DNA from: Capra hircus
Lineage: Eukaryota > Chordata > Mammalia > Artiodactyla > Bovidae
Length of the DNA: 64,000 nt
Direction: 5' to 3'
Assembly (NCBI RefSeq): GCF_001704415.2
Contig: NC_030831.1
Location: 46,484,134-46,548,133 of the forward strand
In this document: in pieces, positions 54,561-64,000 of the stretch
Numbering within the stretch: position 1 is the first letter of the stretch
Layout: every line of letters begins with the position of its first letter
Translations under genes and position numbers: made by a program
Notes under the pieces: model-generated
Database searches by the model: none
What the model saw: the letters and a program-made list of their open reading frames with translations, nothing else
Told to the model about the DNA's origin: nothing

Positions 54561-55324
54561 AAAGCAGGCAGGACAGACTGGCCAAAGAACTAGATGGAGA
54601 CCAAGATGACAATGGATGTTGGACCAAATCAAGTGCAACAGAAGTTTAGAGAAATGAGGAAGGCTCATGTGAAGAGGCTCTGATCTGACTCCTCAAGGAT
54701 GAATGAGATTTGCCAACAAGAAGAAGGTGGGTCTGCACCCTGAAGGGAGGGGGCTTGGTGGCTATGACTCGTCAGTACATTGGAGTGGGCCACGGTAGAT
54801 GCCAGTAGGAAAGACGCTGGACCAATTTGCCTGAAAAGCACTGTTTCCACTGAGCACAGGGACCCAGACTGAGAAATCAGACAGTTGTGCAGGCAGGAGC
54901 TATCCAGGCCCCAGTATTCAAGATGGTCTGTGACACTGGGCTGATGGCAACAGAAGAGACACTCTCAGCGTTCTCCAGGGCAACAGGGAAACCAAGATAC
55001 TTGCTTCTTGTCCAGAGTGTCCCCCCATTTACCTGTGTCTTGGTGCTTATCTTTGCAGTCACTCCTGTTATAAACCCAAGAGGGAGGCAACTCCTGGCCA
55101 CGGAACATATCAAAGGAAGCCAAGGCACAGCCGCCTCCCCAGCGCTCCTGACCTGGAGCTCAGGCTTCCCTAAACCATGGTCCACTTTACCAATACACTG
55201 CCTCCTCTCCCCTTGGGTCAATGCGGGTGACCTTGTGGTCTCTCCCATCTCTCTCTCGAGCCCTGCCTCCCCAGGCCCATGATCTCTAGGACCTTGCTAT
55301 CAGTTAGCTGTTAGCTAGCATCAT

Positions 55325-55475
55325 CTATGACATGTAAAATAGATAAGCAACAAGAATCTACTGTATAACACTAGGAACTAAATTCGATAACCTACAATGG
55401 AAAATAATCTGAAACTCTCCACCTGAAATTAACACAGTATTTTAAATCAACTATACCTCAATTAAGAAAAAATTA
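55325..55475 (+). mobile_element. L1 LINE 3' end
   Basis: 'ATGTAAAATAGATAAGCAACAAGAATCTACTGTATAACACTAGGAAC' and 'TTAAATCAACTATACCTCAATTAAGAAAAAAT' fit the ruminant L1 3' UTR. Confidence 0.68.
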
Positions 55476-56199
55476 GCTGACCACTAAGTTGTCATGCTTC
55501 CCATGAGCTTTCACGCTGTGAATCTAAGACATGAAGACACAAACTCCTGGCTTTGATGACAGGAAGGGAGAGACTTGGGGAAGTGAGCAGTGCTGGTTAG
55601 AGCCCCTCAATCAACCTCTGATTGTCCTGCTGAGGTCACTGTGGCATCTCCCACAGACCTGGAGGCCGCTGTGGTGCAGCCCTGGCTGAGTGCTCGTAGG
55701 ATGAACCGGGAGGATGGACCACCATCCTCATCCATCCTCAGCCATCACAAAGCCCCATCTCTCCCTTCTTGTCCTCCACCACTTCTCCATCCCCAGGCCC
55801 TCCCCAGCAGCAAAGGAAATCATGACCTGTCATTTAAGTTTCCACCTAAATACTCGCAGGATATTAATACATATTTCCAAATATAGCCACTTTCCTTCAG
55901 CTTCAGACACTTCAGCCCAGTTTCAGCGTGAGATGCTGTGAAATAGATAAGCCAGTCTGTTGGAGCTTTTATTATTCTTTCCCTAGGCTCACAAAAGTGT
56001 GGAAGTATGCACACACATGCACACACATACACACTCACAATAAATACACACATCTACTGTAGCTAAGATGTTCATCACTCCCTGATCCTGGCAGAGAAGT
56101 TCTGACAGTAAACGCCATAACCACACACCTCAGCAAGACAGAGAACCCAAGGCCTGTAACCTGAGCTGGGGAAGACCAAAGCTGGCGGGCCTGGAGTAC

Positions 56200-56360
56200 C
56201 TGAAACACGGGAACTCCACGTTGTCGCTCTCAGGCTGCCCCTCCTCTCTCACCAGCACCCGCTCCAGGAACCAGCCGCTGCCGCTGCCTTTGCCGTCGTG
56301 TCTGATCCTCACCCTCCTCACCTTCCGCATGGTGACAGACTCGATGGTGAACTCATCGGC
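56200..56360 (-). CDS. LOXHD1: LOXHD1 exon 2 (PLAT repeat 1, middle)
   Basis: Exon of 161 nt, acceptor GTCTCCCGTAG before GCCGAT, donor GTACTC. It starts in phase 0 and ends with two bases. It encodes ADEFTIESVTMRKVRRVRIR, HDGKGSGSGWFLERVLVREE and GQPESDNVEFPCF. The loop HDGKGSGSGW has lysine and serines where other repeats have HDNTGxxxGW, and the strand before it is unusually basic (MRKVRRVRIRH). Confidence 0.97.
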
Positions 56361-57868
56361 CTACGGGAGACAGCCGGGCCAGATGGATCGCGGCTCCCCT
56401 GGGACCCAAACACCAAGGGAAGAGCCAGGCCCAGAAACCCTACAAGCCATAGCTGATGGGTTGGGCTATGGGTCTTTCCCAGGTGGGCCAGGAGCTACCA
56501 ATAAAGAACAGATTGCACTCCACCCCAATTTCTCCCACTGGAACATCATTTGATGTCAAGTTCTCAACAACTGAGACCTGCATTTCTTGGCTAAACGATG
56601 GCCATTCCCTGTGATCTCCTTTTAAAAGGCAAATCCCCCAGGAGGATTAACACATCAAGCTGTCATCAGTGACTAACCATTCATTGTGAATTCATTCCTT
56701 GGCTAATCTCCTCTAGCTCTTTGCTGCAGAAAGACAATGGGCCCTTTTGAGAAAGGGAATGATTGGGGGGAACCAGTGGTCTTATTAATTTCAGTTTTTT
56801 TCTCACCAGCACAGCAGGGGCTACAAAGTCACCAAGTCTATGGGAGCATACCCTTGGGACAGGAACTCAAGGGTGGGATTCATGGCAGGAGTCAGAAGAT
56901 GTAGCAAGAAAAGAATGAGAAAGGATGCAAGGAGACCTCCACTCACATTCCGGGGCTTGCCCTGCCCTCACCAAGGAAGGGATGGCAGAGGAGGGAGAGA
57001 ACCAAGGCTTATCAAGTCTTCATCTGATGACCAACCTTGGCCTCACAGTTTTGCAGCCACACAGCTCTTTACAGAAGAGAGCATGGCAACCCACTCCAGT
57101 ACTCTTGCCTGGAGAATCCCATGGACAGAGGAGCCTGGCGGGCTACAGTCTGCAGGGTTGCAACGAGTCAGACACGACTTAGAGCACACACACTGTGCCG
57201 TAGGCCAGATCTGCCAGGGCAGCGCATCTGACATCCTCACAACAGCCAGCCAGAGGTAGGCACCCTTTACCCACTTTAGAGGCTCAGGGGATGGAGTGAC
57301 TGGCCCCAGTCTGCCTGACTCTTTCCCTGCTGTTTCACACAGCCTCCCCAGTAAACCCAGATGATGGCTGGGGAAACCAAATGAAACGCCCAGCGCATGG
57401 TCATGTGGCTGACAGGAGAACCTAGTTCTCCCACTTCCACGTCTAGTATCTTTCTTGGTTTTTCTCTTAAAAAGGAAATGAACAAGGTGCCTCCAGTGGT
57501 CATGCCTAGTGGAGAAGGCAGTGTTCTCAAGCGGGCCCTCAGATGCCCCAGCTTCCTTCAAGCCTGGGGTCTCCAGGTCACCGTATGGTGCCCAGCTTCC
57601 TTCCCTACCTGCCTGTCCTGAAGTCCTCCTGCTCTGCCCTCTTCTCAAAGCTCAGGAGTGGGAAGAGGATTGTGATCCCTTTAGGGTGGCTCTCCAGCTC
57701 CCAGTCCTAGGAGCCTGGTGGGTGTCAGGCATGCAGTTCCCTGTTCCCTTCCCCAGAGCCAGCCCCTCGGATGGCTGAGGCCCACACCAGTGGGCAGCTC
57801 TACCTGGAGCAGGGAAGACCAAGGAAGAGTGGGTGGGGCCGGTGGGGCGTGGCGCCGCTGCAACTTAC
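56361..57868 (-). other. LOXHD1: Intron between exons 2 and 1
   Basis: 1.5 kb with one Bov-A SINE (57080-57190). The rest is unassigned. Confidence 0.75.
57080..57190 (+). mobile_element. Bov-A type SINE fragment
   Basis: 'GGCAACCCACTCCAGTACTCTTGCCTGGAGAATCCCATGG..CAACGAGTCAGACACGACTTAGAGCACACACAC'. There is no tRNA head. Confidence 0.88.
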
Positions 57869-58023
57869 ATTGCCCTTCTCAAACAGGTCGGTGTTATTCC
57901 TGCAGTTGTAGAGCAGCCGCTCCCCTGTGTCCCCCACGTCACCGTACAGGCAGAGGTAGACGTTGGCATCCGTTCCCGCACCTTCGAGTTCCCCAGTGCA
58001 CACAGTCACGCGGTACCGGGCCA
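57869..58023 (-). CDS. LOXHD1: LOXHD1 exon 1 of the window (PLAT repeat 1, start)
   Basis: Exon of 155 nt, acceptor CTACCTGCCAG before TGGCCC, donor GTAAGT. It starts with two bases of a split codon, so the preceding exon, outside the window, must end with one. It ends in phase 0. It encodes ARYRVTVCTGELEGAGTDAN, VYLCLYGDVGDTGERLLYNC and RNNTDLFEKGN. It is the most transcript-upstream exon visible. No further LOXHD1 exon was found in the 6 kb up to the window end. Confidence 0.97.
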
Positions 58024-58204
58024 CTGGCAGGTAGAGGGGGAGACCGCTGACTGCCAGCCCCCTGCTCCCAGCGCTGGCCTGCTGCTCCCCACTTTCAACC
58101 ACTGCTTCCCCTCCTCCATCCAGCTCTCATCCAGGGCTGACCTTACTCCTTCCCTCGGCTGCCTCAGGACAATGAAGGGCCAGCTAAGCTGCGAATCTCT
58201 GTCC

Positions 58205-58400
58205 CAGACAGATCAGAGTTTCCTGCTCCTGGCTAATCATCAGAACTCCATGGGAAAAGTTTATAAGAATTCCGATTCCTGGGCCCTGCCTCAGGCTTCT
58301 CAAATCTTAGTTCTTGAGCTGGACGCCTAAAACTGCATTGTTCAATAGCTCCCCCAGGGGACTCTGGTGAAGCTGGCAGTGTTTGGGGACCACAGGTCTA
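58205..58400 (+). repeat. MER5-like hAT transposon fragment
   Basis: 'CTAATCATCAGAACTCCATGGGAAAAGTTTATAAGAATTCCGATTCCTGGGCCCTGCC' and 'GGACTCTGGTGAAGC..GTTTGGGGACCAC' are in the style of MER5 elements. Approximate. Confidence 0.45.
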
Positions 58401-58739
58401 ATTCAAACATTTTGGCACTTGATTCCATTCCAGCCCAGTAGACTTTATTTTGCCTTAGGTTGTTCTCCAATTCATATGTGCCCTGTCTTCCTAAGAAAAG
58501 TAAGATAGCTTTTCTTTTGAACAAGAACTGAGCCTTCTCTTCTCTTCAGAACTCCCCAGTGCTAAGGACACACCAGGAAGAGAAGCAGAGAGAAAGCCAC
58601 AAAGTGCAGCCGCTCCGGAAAGGTCAGAAGAGTCTTCCCACATTGAAAATATACTGTTGGGGGCAGCCCACATCCTGCACATCACAGCCTTGCTTCCACT
58701 TAAAATAAGCTTCAAAGTGAAATTCATTAATTCATTTGC

Positions 58740-59735
58740 CCCCTATCTGTTTACCTAAGCCTAGTAGGTGGAAGGCATTATGACAGGTGTAATGAGCAAG
58801 ACAGACAAACTCTTGCTCTGTGGCACTTGCATTGGACTTGAGAATGGGAGATTGGAGCGGAGAGATGGACAGTAAAATCATAAAATAAGAACAGGGAAAT
58901 CTCCGAGTTATATCTGTAACAAAGATGATACCTTGAAGTGATGCCACAGAGTGTGCTAGAAGTGAAGAGAAGGGCGGTGAGGGGGTGAAAATGATTTAGA
59001 GATGCAGAAAAGCTTGCTGTGAGGAGGCAAGGCTTGGACTAAGGTATTAGTGATAGAGCCAGACACAGGTGCTGTGAAAGAAGAGGGTGCTGCTAACTGT
59101 GAAGCCCCGGTGTGGGTACGAAGACTATGAAGTGGGGATGAGCAGCTATATTCCAGGAGCAGAGCGAACAAGGCCAGTGTGGCTGGAATGGAGGAAGCAG
59201 CAGGGGATGATGTGAGGTCCAGAGGTGAACAGGGGCCAGAAAGGGGCCCGTGATGTGTGACAGGTCAAGGTAAGACATGTGGCTTCCTTTGCTTATTGTT
59301 TTTAGTAGTACAGGAAGCCAGTATAGGGTTTAAGCAAGGAAGTAACTTGGCCTGATCTATGTTTTAAAGAGCATCTGGTTGCTATGCAGAGAGCCGATTG
59401 TAGGGGATGAAGGAGAGAATCAGAGAGGACAGTTAGTGGAATAATTACAGTAGTCTAGAAAAGAGAGAGGGTACCTAGGACTGGGAGTGCAGTGGAGATG
59501 GAGAGAAGTCAGTAGATTAGGGATACATTTTTGAGGTAGAAAGAACAGATCAGTGATAGATTAGATAGGTAATTAAGGGAAAGAGAGGAACCAAGGATGA
59601 TTCCTGGGTTTTTGGCTTGGGCAACTAGGTGAATAGCATTGCCAAGAAGTAGGGACATCTGGGAAGAAGGATAAGTTTGGAGGTAAAATTCAATAGTTCT
59701 GTTTGTTCATTATAAATTTGAGATGCCTATTAGAT
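58740..59735 (-). repeat. L2 LINE fragment, interrupted by a hAT transposon
   Basis: Reverse L2 body: 'AGCGAACAAGGCCAGTGTGGCTGGAATGGAGG', 'GAAGCCAGTATAGGGTTTAAGCAAGGAAGTAACTTGGCCTGATC', 'GATGATTCCTGGGTTTTTGGCTTGGGCAACTAGG', 'AAATTTGAGATGCCTATTAGA'. It is cut at 59735 and appears to resume at 62572. Its internal open reads are meaningless. Confidence 0.55.
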
Positions 59736-62571
59736 CAGGGGTCCTCAACCCCCAGGCCAAAGACCAGTACCTGTCTGTAGCCTGTTAGGAACTGGCCCAC
59801 ACAGCAGGAGGTGAGTGGTAGGTGAGCAAGCGAAACTTCGTCTGTATTTACAGCCACCCACCCTTGCTTTGCATTGCCACCTGAATTCTGTCTCCTGTTA
59901 GATAAGAGGTGGCATTAGATTCTCGTAGGAGTGCAAAACCTACTGTGAACTGAGCATGCGAGGGATCTAAGTTGTGCACTCCTTATGAAAATCTAATGCC
60001 TGATGATCTGAGGTGGAACTGAGGCAGTGAAGCTAGTGCTTGGGAGAGGCTGCAAATCAGATTAGCATTAGCAGAGAGGTTGACTGAACAGAGACCGTAA
60101 TAAATCAATTGCTTGCAGACTCATATCTAAACCCTATCAGTGAGTAGGAACTAACAAGCTGCATCTGGTGGCAGGCTTTAAGTCAGAATCCAACACTTAG
60201 TTTAGTCCATGCATGGCCCACCCGTTATTTTATTTACCACTTCCATCCATGCCTCTTTCTCACTCTGCACACTTTTCTCAGTCACAGTTTCGGCAATCCC
60301 ACAAGCTAACCCTAGCCAAAATGAGTAAAAAATAAACATCACTGGGGAGTTTCTCTGGAAATGGGTGAAGACCCAATGATGAGACAGAAGACTCTGAGGC
60401 TGCTTGGTGGCTCAACTGTTAGAGAATCTGTCTGCAATGCAGGAGACCTGGGTTCGATCTCTGGGTTGGAAAGATCCCCTGGAGGAAGAAACAGCTACCC
60501 ACTCCAGTATTCTTGCTGGAGAATCCCCAAGGACAAAGGAGCCTGGCGGGCTATAGTCCATGGGTTTGCAAAGAGTAGGACACAACCAAGCGACTTTCAC
60601 TTCATTTCACAAAAAGTAGGCTGCACTTCAAAGAAAATACCAAGAGTCCTACTTAAACTACACATTCATTTCAACAGGTGATTCATATTCTCCAAGCCCA
60701 TTTGGTAAAATATGCGGCGACCAGCTAGCCAACAAAACCATGAAACCTTCTAAACTTCTTCACCTCATGGATACCAAGCACCCTGGATTAAAAGATAAGC
60801 CCTTGGAGTTTTTCAGAAGAAAAAAAAATGTGAGCACGAAGAACAGATGCAATTATTGAAGGGCACCACTTTATCAAACGTGTCTGCACTGAGAGCATCA
60901 TTCTTAGTGCCTAACTGCATTGCTAGAGCTAGAAGCCCTTTAATACTGGTGAAGAGCTGATCCTGCCTGTTACTAAGGACATTGTTGTGAGCCTTAAGGA
61001 GAGACTGCAGCTCAAAGGGTGGCACGTGTTCCTCTTTTGCCCAGCACCTTAACTAGATGAATGGATGAATGGATGATGTCCCCTGAAATAGCAGGGGATA
61101 CTGAGGTGCAACTGTTGGGATTAGAGAGTCACCTTGATATGGAATCCAGGTTGATGAGTCTACCAATGATGACAACAAGGCAGCAATGCTCGTTTTTGTG
61201 CGATATGTTTTTCAGGAGGATGTGTGTGAGGGTATGCCATGTGCACTTTTGTAGCCAGCCAACACCAGAGCTCAAGTCTTTGAATGACTGCATATCAGGA
61301 AAACTGAACTGGTCATTCTGTCTCAGTATATGCATGGGCGGAGCAGCTGCCATAACTAGACAACTTTCTGGTTTCACTACTCGGGTAAAAGAGGTTGCTT
61401 CTGACTGTAAACCTACACACTGTGCCATCCATAGAGAAATGCCAGTTAGCTGAAAAATGTCACCTGAACTTAACAATGTTTGGCAGGTTGTGATTAAAAT
61501 GATCAGCCCCATTAAAGCACGTGACCTTAACTCATGTCTGATTACAGAGCTCTGTGAGGAGATGGACACAGAGCTCACAGAGCTCACATGCCTTCTCTTA
61601 TACACAGAAATGAGATGGCTTTCTAAAGGAAGATCACTGACCAGAGTGCTTTAGTTACAAGGGCCACTGTAGAGATTTCTTCTAGGAAAACAGTCACTAT
61701 CAGGCAGCACATTTTAGTGACACAGAATTGGTTGCAAAACTTGCTTACTGCGTGACATATGCAACCTGCTCAACAAACGCAGTCTGTCACAGGGGAAAAT
61801 GGCACTGTTTCCAAGTCAGCAGATAAAGTGGCTGCATTCAAAGCCAAACTGGAATTATGCGGCTGATGAGTGAACATTGGGATTTTTGACATGTTTCAAA
61901 CATTAGCAGAGATTTTGAAAGAGACTGAGCCAGCACCCTCTTTCTCCCAGCTTGTGCACAATCACCTATCTCAGCTTTCAAAAGACTTGGAGCATTACTT
62001 TCCAGCCACAAAAGACTCACAAACTGGGAAGGAACTGATCTGTGAACCATCTGTGAATAAGCCAGGTGAGTTGACTTTGTCTGTGCCAGAAGAGGATCAC
62101 AGATGATGGTGGCCTTAAAAGTGTGTTGGGACAACTTCAAATCTCCATACTTTCTGGATTAAAGCCAAGGTGGAATATTATGAGATTGCCAAAAAAAAAA
62201 AAAGCACTGAAAAGCCTGCTTTCATTTCCAACATCCTATCTTTGTGAAGCAGGGTTTTCTGCAGTGACAGCAATCAAAATGGAATTACAGAGTAGACTGG
62301 ACATCGGCAGCACACTTTGGGTGTCGCTTTCTCCCGTTGCCCCCAAATGGGACCGCCTAGCTGCAGAAAAACAAGTTTAAGGCCACCAATCCTGCACTGT
62401 AGTGAGTTGTATAATTATCTCGTTATATATCACAATGCAATAATAGTAGAAATAAAGTGCACAGTAAATATACTGTGCTTAAATAATCCCCAAACCATGC
62501 CCTCCCCAGTCCAAGGAAAAATTGTCTTCCTTGAAATCAGTCCCTGCTCCCAAAATGGATGGGGACTGCTG
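59736..62571 (+). mobile_element. Decayed autonomous hAT DNA transposon
   Basis: The left end CAGGGGTCCTCAACCCCC and right end GGATGGGGACTGCTG are imperfect inverted repeats. The adjacent octamers TATTAGAT and CATTTGAC fit a diverged 8-bp hAT target duplication (5 of 8). Inside are broken transposase pieces in order: a BED-zinc-finger-like CGDQLANKTMKPSKLLHLMD block (about 60715), HPGLKDKPLEFFRRKK, an ELKSLNDCISGKLNWSFC block (about 61270), and the C-terminal hAT dimerisation-like LSFPTSYLCEAGFSAVTAIK (about 62210-62270). Many frame breaks, so it is inactive. The exact family is not determined. Confidence 0.8.
60397..60608 (+). mobile_element. Bov-tA SINE inside the hAT transposon
   Basis: Forward copy: tRNA-like head GCTTGGTGGCTCAACTG, B-box GGGTTCGATCTC (about 60450), Bov-A body ending CAAGCGACTTTCACTTCATTTCAC. 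It interrupts the region between the left end and the transposase part. Confidence 0.92.
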
Positions 62572-62700
62572 CATTTGACGATTATAAAGAGAGGTCAAGA
62601 TGGCAGTTGAATGTGCGTGGAGGGTCAGGACTGTTGACATGACTTTCGTCATCATAGACATGTAGATTCCACTGAAAGTCACAGTGCCAGGTGAGGCCCT
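62572..62700 (-). repeat. Possible continuation of the interrupted L2
   Basis: Sequence right of the hAT element ('GGTCAAGATGGCAGTTGAATGTG', 'TCGTCATCATAGACATGTAG') is similar in kind to the L2 text that would follow 59735. Weak. Confidence 0.35.
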
Positions 62701-63732
62701 CTGTGGAGAGGATGCAGACTGTAGAGGAGGCCTGTGGAGGGATGCCCACTTTAGAGGTCAAGCCCGGAAGCTAGAAACTCAGATGAGAAGCAGCAGTCAG
62801 TGAAGCAGAGGGATTGTGCTCTGAATCTAAGACTGCTCTAAAAAGCCTTTTTTTTTTTTGATGAAGGGGCTATTAAGGCATTCCCAGATAAACAAAAACT
62901 AAAAGAATTCATCATTAGCAAACCTGCTCTAAAAGAAACATTAACGGGAGTCCTTCATATTTGACACTAGACAGTAACTTGAACACACTCAGACATAAAG
63001 GGAATGAGGAAAAGCAATGATAGAGGTATATTTATAGACAGTATATTTTAATTTTTGTTTGTACCCTTTTCTTCTCGTATTTTATATAAAAGACAACTGC
63101 ATAAAGCAATATATATATAAAATTGCATTGGTGGGTTTATAATGTACGAAAATGTAATTTGTATGGCAATATAGCATGAAGGAGGAGAAACAAACAAACC
63201 TACGCCAGAGCAGAGTTTTGTATATTATTGAAAATAAGTTGGTATTAATCCTAACTAGAATGTTGCAAGCTGTTAATTGTAATTCCCTGGTATAATTCCC
63301 CAAGTGTAATTCTTTCCAATAAGAAAGTAATTTATATAAATAAAAAGAAACCAGGGAACTAAAATTCTATTTTAGAAACTAATATGAAAGAAAGAATAAG
63401 AAAGGGACAAGAAAAAAACTTATGACATATAAAAGGCAAATAGCTAAATGGCAAACTTAAATCCTGCCTTATTAGTAATTACCTTAAGTGTAAATGGACT
63501 AAATATTTTAATCCAAAGGCAAAACGTGATGATAATCCGACAGAGATAGGATGGATCCCCCTACTCCACATTTGATCAGAAATCAAGGTTAATGATGCTA
63601 GATATGCACCAAGAGTGAACATAAGATGATTTTTCATATAATGAGGAGTTCTGGGAGCGCATGATAAACCTCAAGCAGGTCCAAAAATGGCTTAAGATAG
63701 CAGGGAGGGATGACTGGCTTGGGGTATGGTGG
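62701..63732. other. AT-rich stretch, unassigned
   Basis: There is an 11-base T run at 62850 followed by TTGATGAAGGGGCTATTAAGGCATTCCC. The text is AT-rich and LINE-like but I cannot name it with confidence. No coding potential. Confidence 0.4.
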
Positions 63733-64000
63733 TTGCTGCTGCTGCTGCTGCTAAGTCACTTCAGTCATGTCCGACTCTGTGCGACCCCAGAGACGGCAGC
63801 CCACCAGGCTCCGCTGTCCCTGGGATTCTGCAGGCAAGAACACTGGAGTGGGTTGCCATTGCCTTCTCCAATGCATGAAAGTGAAAAGTGAAAGGGAAGT
63901 CACTCAGTCGTGTCTGACTCTTCGCGACCCCATGGACTGCAGCCTACCAGGCTCCTCCGTCCATGGGATTTTCCCGGCAAGAGTACTGGAGTGGGGTGCC
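63733..64000 (-). mobile_element. Bov-A2 SINE (runs off the window edge)
   Basis: It starts at a (TGC)n run (63735-63752), the reverse of the (AGC)n tail. Two Bov-A monomers are joined by a GAAAGTGAAAAGTGAAAGG linker (about 63877-63895), in reverse orientation. The second monomer is still unfinished at the last base. Confidence 0.92.

Larger units (their letters stand above)
53315..56199 (-). other. LOXHD1: Intron between exons 3 and 2
   Basis: 2.9 kb. It contains a tandem Bov-tA (54027-54334), a (TA)n run (54453-54492), short L1 tails (54493-54560, 55325-55475), and a CA-rich stretch near 56010-56050. The rest is unassigned. Confidence 0.72.
4130..58023 (-). other. LOXHD1: LOXHD1, central portion of gene (19 exons, both ends outside window)
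   Basis: This is the span of the gene part visible here. Every exon has AG before it and GT after it on the minus strand, and all 18 junctions keep one frame, giving 3231 nt without a stop. The product is a chain of seven PLAT/LH2 domains, the architecture of LOXHD1. The order and wording of the repeats match what I know of mammalian LOXHD1, which is described as having 15 PLAT domains in about 2,200 residues, so this is roughly the middle half. PLAT domains bind lipid or membrane proteins. The protein sits along the stereocilia of inner-ear hair cells and is needed for hearing. No promoter, start codon, stop codon or poly-A site of this gene is present. Confidence 0.96.
58024..64000 (-). other. 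LOXHD1: Intron upstream of exon 1 (partial)
   Basis: 6 kb without an exon I can support. It contains a MER5-like piece (58205-58400), an old L2 (58740-59735 and 62572-62700) with a decayed hAT transposon inserted (59736-62571), and a Bov-A2 at the window edge. 62701-63732 is AT-rich with L1-like scraps but nothing firm. Confidence 0.75.

Noticed and set aside
58736..59280. Open frames in the upstream intron (for example 58732-58947, 58956-59171) as LOXHD1 upstream exons
   Set aside because: No PLAT motif and no AG/GT with a fitting phase; the text is old L2.
59736..62571. hAT transposase as a domesticated gene
   Set aside because: Many frame breaks and stops, no long open frame, and a SINE inserted in it. 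No sign of selection for coding.

Overview
The window is ruminant (bovid) nuclear DNA. This rests on dozens of Bov-tA, Bov-A and Bov-A2 SINEs, several BovB (RTE-type) LINE pieces ending in the (AACTG)n tail, and ruminant-type L1 3' ends. One gene can be supported. The central part of LOXHD1 (lipoxygenase homology domains 1, or PLAT repeats 1) runs on the minus strand across almost the whole window.

Gene. Nineteen internal exons were placed between 58023 (transcript-upstream) and 4130 (transcript-downstream) by combining open frame, AG/GT splice signals and codon phase across every junction. Together they give 3231 nt, or 1077 codons when the partial codons at both ends are counted, with no frameshift or stop. 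They encode seven consecutive PLAT/LH2 beta-sandwich repeats, usually with three exons per repeat (start strand 'xYEVxVxTGD..GAGTDANV', middle 'DxFxI..I.HDNxG..GWFL', end 'FPCxRWL..DDG.L.REL'). The third repeat carries a large charged insertion rich in Lys and Glu. The true start, the first exons, the last exons, the promoter and the poly-A site all lie outside the window. LOXHD1 is a hair-cell stereocilia protein, and human mutations cause DFNB77 deafness.

Layout from left to right. 1-3960: decayed endogenous retrovirus (pol remnants plus a 3' LTR piece), antisense to LOXHD1 and broken by three SINEs. 4130-8425: exons 19 to 17. 11917-12907: exons 16 and 15. 17248-24839: exons 14 to 10, with an L1 in one intron. 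24840-35239: a 10.4 kb intron holding a CpG-rich block, a 5'-truncated L1 flanked by a 75-bp duplication, and a palindromic element inside a MIR. 35240-41414: exons 9 to 6, including the Glu-rich exon. 41415-46849: intron with an MLT1-like LTR and a long BovB piece. 46850-50587: exons 5 and 4, with a 1 kb TG/CA satellite in the intron between them. 53238-58023: exons 3 to 1. 58024-64000: upstream intron with a decayed hAT DNA transposon nested in an old L2.

Nothing in the window looks like a separate protein-coding gene, tRNA, rRNA or CRISPR. Repeat names are from recognition of the sequence, not from a database search; boundaries are firm where a target-site duplication is quoted and otherwise good to about 10-30 bases.
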